Below are positions 58,623 through 64,000 of a stretch of 64,000 nucleotides of DNA, piece by piece. This DNA comes from Otatea glauca (Eukaryota; Streptophyta; Magnoliopsida; Poales; Poaceae), in contig CM070715.1 in assembly GCA_036346275.1 (NCBI GenBank), positions 77,301,667-77,365,666 on the forward strand, written 5' to 3'. Made by a program: the position numbers and the translations under genes. Within the stretch, counting starts at the first letter, position 1; each line of letters opens with the position of its first letter. The notes below the pieces were generated by a model, which was not told the DNA's origin, did not search any database, and worked only from the letters and a program-made list of their open reading frames with translations.

Positions 58623-59825
58623 CAGCCTAGTCAAGTTAGCGAGGTAGAACTTGCAGACACGGAAGCTGCACTACTCGAACGCGTGCCGACTTGGATGACT
58701 CTATTCCAAGCCTATCTCGAAGGTCGACAAATCCCTGACGATGATGCAACAGCCGAGAAAATTGCACGTAAGTCCAACCTATACACATTGGTAGACGGTA
58801 GGCTCTACCGAAAGGGGAGTAACGGAATCTTGATGAAATGCATCACTCAGGAGGAGGGCAATAAAATATTGCTCGATGTCCATGTAGGCATCTGCGGCAA
58901 CCATGCGTCTTATCGCACCCTGGTCGAAAAAGTTTTTCGACAAGGGTTCTATTGGCCGACTGCCCTCCAGGATGCTTGCGAGCTAGTGATAAAGTGCGAG
59001 AGCTGCCAATTCTACGACAAGAAAACCACCCGACCAGCCCAAGCACTGCACACTGTTCCTCTGTCTTGGCCCTTCTCTGTCTGGGGCTTGGATATCTTGG
59101 AACCGTTCCCAAGAGCCCAAGGAGGTTACAAGTTTCTGTTCGTGGCTATTGACATGTTCACTAAGTGGATCGAGGCTGAACCCGTGAGGAACATCACCTC
59201 AGAAGTAGCTAAGAAATTCATGTGGAGCATTGTTACTAGATTTAGCATCCGTAATCGAGTAATCATAGACAATGGTAACCAGTTCAAAAGCAATGCTTTC
59301 ATAGTCTTTTGTGAAGAATTGGGTATCAAACTCTGCTTTGCCTCCGTGGCTCATCCTCAAAGTAACGGTCAGGTCGAACGAGCCAATGGCTTAATCTTGC
59401 AGGGGATCAAGACCCGCGTGTTCGATAGACTCAAGGCTTACTCGATCCGGTGGGTAAAGGAACTCCCCTCGGTGCTATGGGCTGTTCGTACTTCGACTAG
59501 TTGAGCCACTGGAGAAATATCGTTTTTCTTGGTCTACAGAACAGAAGCCGTGCTTTTGACTGAGTTAACGTTCAAGTCACCTCGAGTGGATAACTACTTG
59601 GAAGAGGAACAAGAGCAAGCACAAGCAGATGAAGTAAATCTACTCAAAAAGATCAAAGATCGAGCATCCATTCGAGCGACTAAGTATCAGCAAGCCTTAC
59701 GCAGATATCATGGCCAAAAAATCCAGGATAGAGCGCTCGCTGCCGGAGACTTAGTACTACGAAAGGTGCAGAAGCAAGATAATTACAGTAAGCTATCGCC
59801 TAAGTGGGATGTCCCTATGTGGTGA
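58623..59825 (+). pseudogene. TAT integrase, nearly complete
   Basis: The frame is open from 58683 to 59504, then TGA, then 59529 to 59825. The zinc-binding part HVGICGNHASYRTLVEKVF and CELVIKCESCQFYDKK fits an HHCC finger. The DDE triad is visible: WGLDILEPF, VIIDNGNQF and HPQSNGQVERANG. The tail has ALAAGDLVLRKVQ. One TGA at about 59502 is the only break in this stretch. It would insert the element DNA into chromosomes. Confidence 0.88.
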
Positions 59826-60050
59826 TCGAAGTGACTCGACCAGGATCTGTACAGCTATCAACATCAGAAGGGTGATACTTGGAAACTCATGGAATATCGA
59901 CCAGTTGAGAAAGTTTCATACATGAATAAAGAAGACATTGCATTGCAACTAAGATACAGGTAACTATGATTTCATTAAAATTTTACTAACAAAAGTCTAT
60001 CCTATTACATCTTAAGATAGGTATACCACTACTACTTGTCCTCGGAGGCA
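59826..60050 (+). other. End of TAT pol and spacer
   Basis: The pol frame decays after 59825 (a frameshift near PMW); the remaining residues resemble RPGSVQLST. Then an AT-rich spacer leads to the antisense frame. No gene. Confidence 0.5.
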
Positions 60051-60336
60051 TCACGCCGCTGCCCCTCCATCCATGAGGACCGGAAAAGGATGGTCCCCAG
60101 GATGAGCATGCGCCCTGCCCTCTGTACGGGCGAGAAGAGGATGCGAGGACTTGGCGCTCACCGCGCAGACCAGTTGATGGGAAAGGAGAGCCATCCGCCG
60201 TCGGAGGCCTCCCAGTGCCAAGATGGCTTGGAGGGCGAGCATGCACCGGACCGATGAAGCTGTCTTGAGCTTCACCTCTTCCTCCGACACCGGCGGCCTC
60301 ACTTTCTTCTCCTCGTGTGTCGGCGGTGGCATCTGC
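60051..60336 (-). pseudogene. TAT antisense accessory frame, 3' part
   Basis: A minus-strand open frame reads MPPPTHEEKKVRPPVSEEEV and ends GGAAA at 60051. An alternative minus frame (59986-60411) is also open, so the true phase is uncertain. Antisense frames between pol and the 3' LTR are known for TAT elements such as Grande. The upstream part lies at 62775-63010, on the other side of the inserted LTR. Its function is unknown. Confidence 0.45.
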
Positions 60337-62774
60337 TGTAAGGACCCGAATCCACTGATTCGAACCCACTGTGTTTACCGCACTAGTCCCAGGATCAACG
60401 CTAGTGCACACAGCTCAACATCGGTACATATCACATCATACTCAACGATAATAGAAATAGTAGCTCATTTATTGATATAGCTAAGTGTATGATCTTATGA
60501 CCGACTTACATTATTAAGCCACGTAGGGCAAGACTGGAAATATAAGCTAATAATTAAGCAGCGGACAGTAGAAAACATAGATAGCTCATCAGTTCACTAC
60601 AGGCAACCGACAAGGCTCGGACCCTAATGACTCGTGTCTTCCTGGACTTCCTCTTCCAACACAGGTGTAGATTCTTCAAATGTTGATTATTGTTGTTTGG
60701 CAAGGGTGAGTACTTAAAGCACTCAACAAGTTGTGCACAGAATGCAATTCTATGTATCTATATGTAAGGCTTATTCCAATGGATAGGCTATCATGGCTAT
60801 TTTGCAATAAACAGCATTTATGAACAAATATAGTAAATAGATCATAAAGACTGTAAAATAGATAACAATAATAAATAGATTCAGCATTTCTGAAGTAAAC
60901 CAGGTTTCCAATCCTAAGTCAAATTCCATCTTCCACATGGCATTCCGCCATCCCAACCAAATTGTCCATTTAATTAAGCTAACCCTTAATCAGAATTCCG
61001 AGCATTGCTCAATACATGAGCACGGCTATCCGAATAGTTTTACACTCTGCAGAGGTTATGCACTTTACCCACGCGATACAACCAAACACCACCAAGGCGA
61101 GTGATTATAACAAAGCCTTTACAATGCGCTGGCTTAACCCGATACTACCCGCTAAGGTTTCAACACTGGTGGAACTGGTTACCACATCCAGGGCCCCCCT
61201 CTTGCGCCATGTGAATTACTCCATAACTCGGGAACTCACACCGACCACGATAGTACCAAAATTAAGACATTGCAAATTACTCAGCTAGGCTGGCCCATAC
61301 CAGACATGTGGTTGCATGATTAACTCAGGTCAAAGGCTTGCAAGGTTAAGTCCTTAGAGTGATCAAGGCAAGACATCCACATACCCTCGCCCATCGGGCC
61401 CACCTTGGCCTCCTCGCCTTGTCACTTGCCCCAATCTAAATGATTATCACCTGGTTGATTACCAAGCACCACGTGCTATCAACAATTCAACATCGTTGCG
61501 TGACATGACTCGCCACAACAACTCAATCTCATCGTGTGATCCACATCACACACAAGTTCATAACATTGTTCCATATTCCATTAATCAAGATTAATTATCA
61601 ATGATTCTGACACATGTGATGACGTGGCATGGCTAAGCAACTAATACGAACTAACCCTCCAATGTTGATTATAATTACTAACCAACTATATTGAACCAAT
61701 CTAGGGTGACAATGGATCATGGCATACAATGACAAGGTAGGGTATAGATCAATCTGGTATATTAGCTAAACCCAATCTAATTTGAAACAATTGTATACTT
61801 GAAATATATGCAATAGGGTAAAACAGACACACGCGACGCGGCCCGATCTAAACCGTTCACTCAGATCTGACGGCTACGATCTCACCCGAAGCTAATGGCG
61901 AAGCGGCGGCGAGAAGACCCACCGGAGACAAGGAAGAAGCTCTAGCAACGGCGTTCCGGCGCGTTTCCGACGTGAAGAAGTGGAGTAGTCGATGCGGCAC
62001 ACCTCGACGAGTTCAGATCTGGGACCAAAATGTCGAAAACCGACGAACCGGCGATGTACTCGAGCAAAAACCGCGGCGACTCCCGCGTTCTACTTCGACG
62101 AGGTCGAGCGGCTTCTACAGAGCTCCTCGGGCGACGGCGCATCAGAGAAAAGATGCAGCAGCTCACGTAGAACCTCGGGGTCTACCCCGCCCTTAAATAG
62201 CCTCTGCGTTCGAGCTTTACACGGCGAAGAAGTTCGACGTCGTTACGGCGGCGGACTCCGAGTCCCGAACGGAGACGACGCCGCCCCGCCGTACACGCGT
62301 CGCAATCCAACGGCCACGACACGATCTCCTACGCGGCGTGATCTGGTCCGACGAAATGCGATCGGACGGCTGCGGACTTAGGGTTTGCTGCGAACGGCTG
62401 ACTGCGCCGCGCGGGCTTGCCTAGGCCGCACAATCGTGGGCCGGCCCAGCACTGTTCATCTGTCTTTTTTAAAAGATTTCCTATTTAAAAATAATTACAG
62501 AAATTTATTTTATTTATTTTAAGTGATAAAACTAATAGGAAAAGTCCAAGAGAAATCTCAAAAATACTTTGAGACATTCTGGACTCAAATAAAATATTTT
62601 TGGCAAAACTTTATTTTAACTTTGCATAAATTTAAATAGATTTGAACAAAAGGTCAATATTCATAATTTAAAATTAATTCAAATAAATCCAGAAAAATCC
62701 AAATAAATTCCAGAAAATCATAAATGCACATTTAAGCAATAAAATATTATTTGGGCAAATTTTGGGATGTTACA
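60337..62774 (-). mobile_element. Solo LTR D (TGTAACA family), inserted in the TAT element
   Basis: On the minus strand it starts TGTAACATCCCAAAATTTGC at 62774 and ends TCGGGTCCTTACA at 60337; 2438 bp. The flanks are TCTGC (60332-60336) and TCTTC (62775-62779), one mismatch from a perfect duplication. Motif order, reversed, follows the other copies: AAAAT-rich start, GC-rich part (61830-62450), CTCTGCAGAGGT and CTTTACCCACG (61045-61072). No internal region remains. Confidence 0.85.
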
Positions 62775-63010
62775 TCTTCTCTCATGAAGGGAGCAGAGAT
62801 GGCATCTTCTTCTTCGACGACGACCCTCAACTTGCTAGTGACTTTGTCCTCCTACGGCCAGACCTTCTTCTCAATAGTCTCCCAATCGATCTCGTCCTCG
62901 TCATCAGAAGAGATGATGATCTTGCCTGGAGAAACTATTGTCAGTGGAGTAGGGGGAAGGGATTCACCAAGGATGATCACAGAGGGAGGCGACGGTGGAG
63001 GAGAAGCCAT
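62775..63010 (-). pseudogene. TAT antisense accessory frame, 5' part
   Basis: Minus-strand ATG at 63010 opens a Pro/Ser-rich start (MASPPPSPPSVIILGE) followed by an acidic stretch (SSDDEDEIDWETIEKK). One in-frame TAG at about 62851 interrupts it. Codon phase at the LTR junction does not cleanly match the 60051-60332 frame but does match the alternative frame ending at 59986. The low-complexity composition leaves the call tentative. Confidence 0.45.
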
Positions 63011-63375
63011 GGATGCGGTGGAAGAACTAAGGCGACGCGAGTAGAGGACAAGAGAAAAGATGAGATGTGACAGGGGACTAAAGGTCCTGTCTATTTATAG
63101 CTCAGGGAACAAGTCGCACTGTAATCGCAATCCATCTAGATTCACGTTAGTCCCAATCCACAAGACGTCGGTCGCACTTTCGCACAAATGCGCAAACTGA
63201 AGAGACGCCACTTTATGGTGCGCTGCGTGGACACTGAAAGATGCTAAACACAGTAACAGAGTTCAATCGCTGTAACGAAGTTTGTTGCTCATCTACTTCG
63301 TCCGTTTGGATTCTACTTCGACCAATATACTTGGGGCTCATGCTTTTGTGTGTAAGTGTTGCAATTGATGCTTAT
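63011..63375. other. TAT 3' non-coding region
   Basis: TCTATTTATAGCTCAGG near 63090 is, on the minus strand, a TATA-like CTATAAATAG some 85 bases before the antisense ATG, which fits a promoter for that frame. No other gene is seen. Confidence 0.4.
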
Positions 63376-63775
63376 GCTCTACCTTCTCCTCGATATAGCC
63401 ATCGAGTGGAGGGGCGGGGGCTACATCATGTATTTTATCAACGCATATGCTCTACCGTCTACTCGATACATTCATCGAGTAGAAGGTCGGGGGCTACATC
63501 GCTTGATCTTTTCTATATCTTGCTCCACTCTCGGGTCGATATATCTATCGAATAAGAGGTTCAGAGTCGAAATAGGTAACGGTGATGCTAACGTCTCACT
63601 CTTTTGGCTCGATCCAGCTATTGAGTAATGAGTCGGGGGCTACATCAAGACGTTGTGCTTACGTCACTCTACTCCCTACCCGATAACACATCATCGAGTA
63701 AGGAGTCGGGGGCTACAGGTAACCTTGTACCTTATTTACTCTCTATTTTCTGGTTGATACAGTTATCGAGCAAAG
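63376..63775 (+). repeat. Six-fold repeat with CTCGATA...ATCGAGT hairpins and GTCGGGGGCTACA
   Basis: Each unit of about 60-80 bp has a TGCTCTACCTTCTC- or TCACTCTACTCCCT-like lead, a short hairpin (CTCGATA...CATCGAGTA) and CGGGGGCTACATC. Copies end near 63429, 63501, 63550, 63646, 63715 and 63775 (the last two degenerate). GGGGGCTACA is the polypurine-tract wording of TAT elements. The 3' LTR is not reached. Confidence 0.65.
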
Positions 63776-64000
63776 CATAGTAGGCACAGTTTTCTATTTA
63801 TATTTGGAACATGCGATTTTTTGCACGCATTTGCTTGATTGCGCACTTAGCATGTTAGTAAACAAAACTAAAGTGTAGCCATGCCTGAATCCGGCGATGA
63901 GTAATTCTATCCTACGCACAAATGAGCATCAGATTGCCTGAATCTGGTGATGAGTAATTCTAAAGCTCAGCGGCCGGCAGGAGACGAGACCTCTAGTCAT
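63776..64000 (+). other. TAT 3' region at the window edge
   Basis: A direct pair TGCCTGAATC(C/T)GG(C/T)GATGAGTAATTCTA occurs at about 63882 and 63937. No gene; the element runs off the window. Confidence 0.4.

Larger units (their letters stand above)
53241..64000 (+). mobile_element. TAT-type Ty3/gypsy element, right end outside the window
   Basis: It has an LTR (53241-53891), primer site, gag, protease, RT, RNase H, a second RNase H-like domain, integrase, an antisense accessory frame and a repeated GGGGGCTACA region near the right edge. The second RNase H and the antisense frame before the 3' LTR define the TAT lineage in plants. The 3' LTR is not reached. A solo LTR (60337-62774) splits the accessory region. 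Many stops show that it is inactive. Confidence 0.88.

Noticed and set aside
1..64000. A previously undescribed multi-gene system
   Set aside because: Outside TB1 every coding region found belongs to a known transposon class; no cluster of intact, unassigned genes was seen.

Overview
The window is nuclear DNA of a grass (Poaceae). The clearest host gene encodes a TCP transcription factor whose start, TCP domain, R domain and C-terminus match teosinte branched1 (TB1, called FC1/OsTB1 in rice). Almost everything else is plant transposable elements of typical grass families, many nested in one another. I cannot name the species from the sequence. There is no bacterial-type operon, CRISPR array or rRNA.

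Layout. 1-5582 is a minus-strand CACTA (En/Spm) transposon carrying a broken TnpD transposase; its left end lies outside the window. It sits inside the end of an older CACTA element (5583-5860). 5861-7838 is the upstream region of TB1, with one Stowaway-like MITE. TB1 is an intronless reading frame at 7839-8885. 8886-18698 is AT-rich intergenic DNA with two more MITEs, one small Helitron (12926-13736) that contains a MITE, and a probable larger Helitron (14132-18336) that contains a 3.2-kb hAT element (14679-17922) with a perfect 8-bp target duplication.

18704-51039 is one Ty1/copia element (SIRE/Maximus-like), bounded by LTR ends and a perfect 5-bp duplication GTGGG. It has been blown up from a few kilobases to 32 kb by insertions up to three levels deep. 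These include a minus-strand chromovirus (Tekay/Del-like) Ty3/gypsy element and several solo LTRs, each dated relative to its neighbours by its own target duplication (CAGTC, TGCCC, ACAGG, GTAGT, GCAAG). 51040-53240 is low-complexity intergenic DNA with a tandem array of about 220-262 bp units. 53241-64000 is a plus-strand Ty3/gypsy element of the TAT type (gag, protease, RT, RNase H, a second RNase H, integrase, an antisense accessory frame and a repeated polypurine-tract region). It is split by a minus-strand solo LTR (60337-62774) and runs off the right edge.

How it fits together. TB1 is the only gene with an intact open frame and a clear cellular role: repressing axillary bud outgrowth. 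All element coding regions found are interrupted by stops or frameshifts, so none looks autonomous. The main biological interest is the density and order of insertions around TB1, including TEs within 1-2 kb upstream of it. I did not find evidence for a previously undescribed molecular system.
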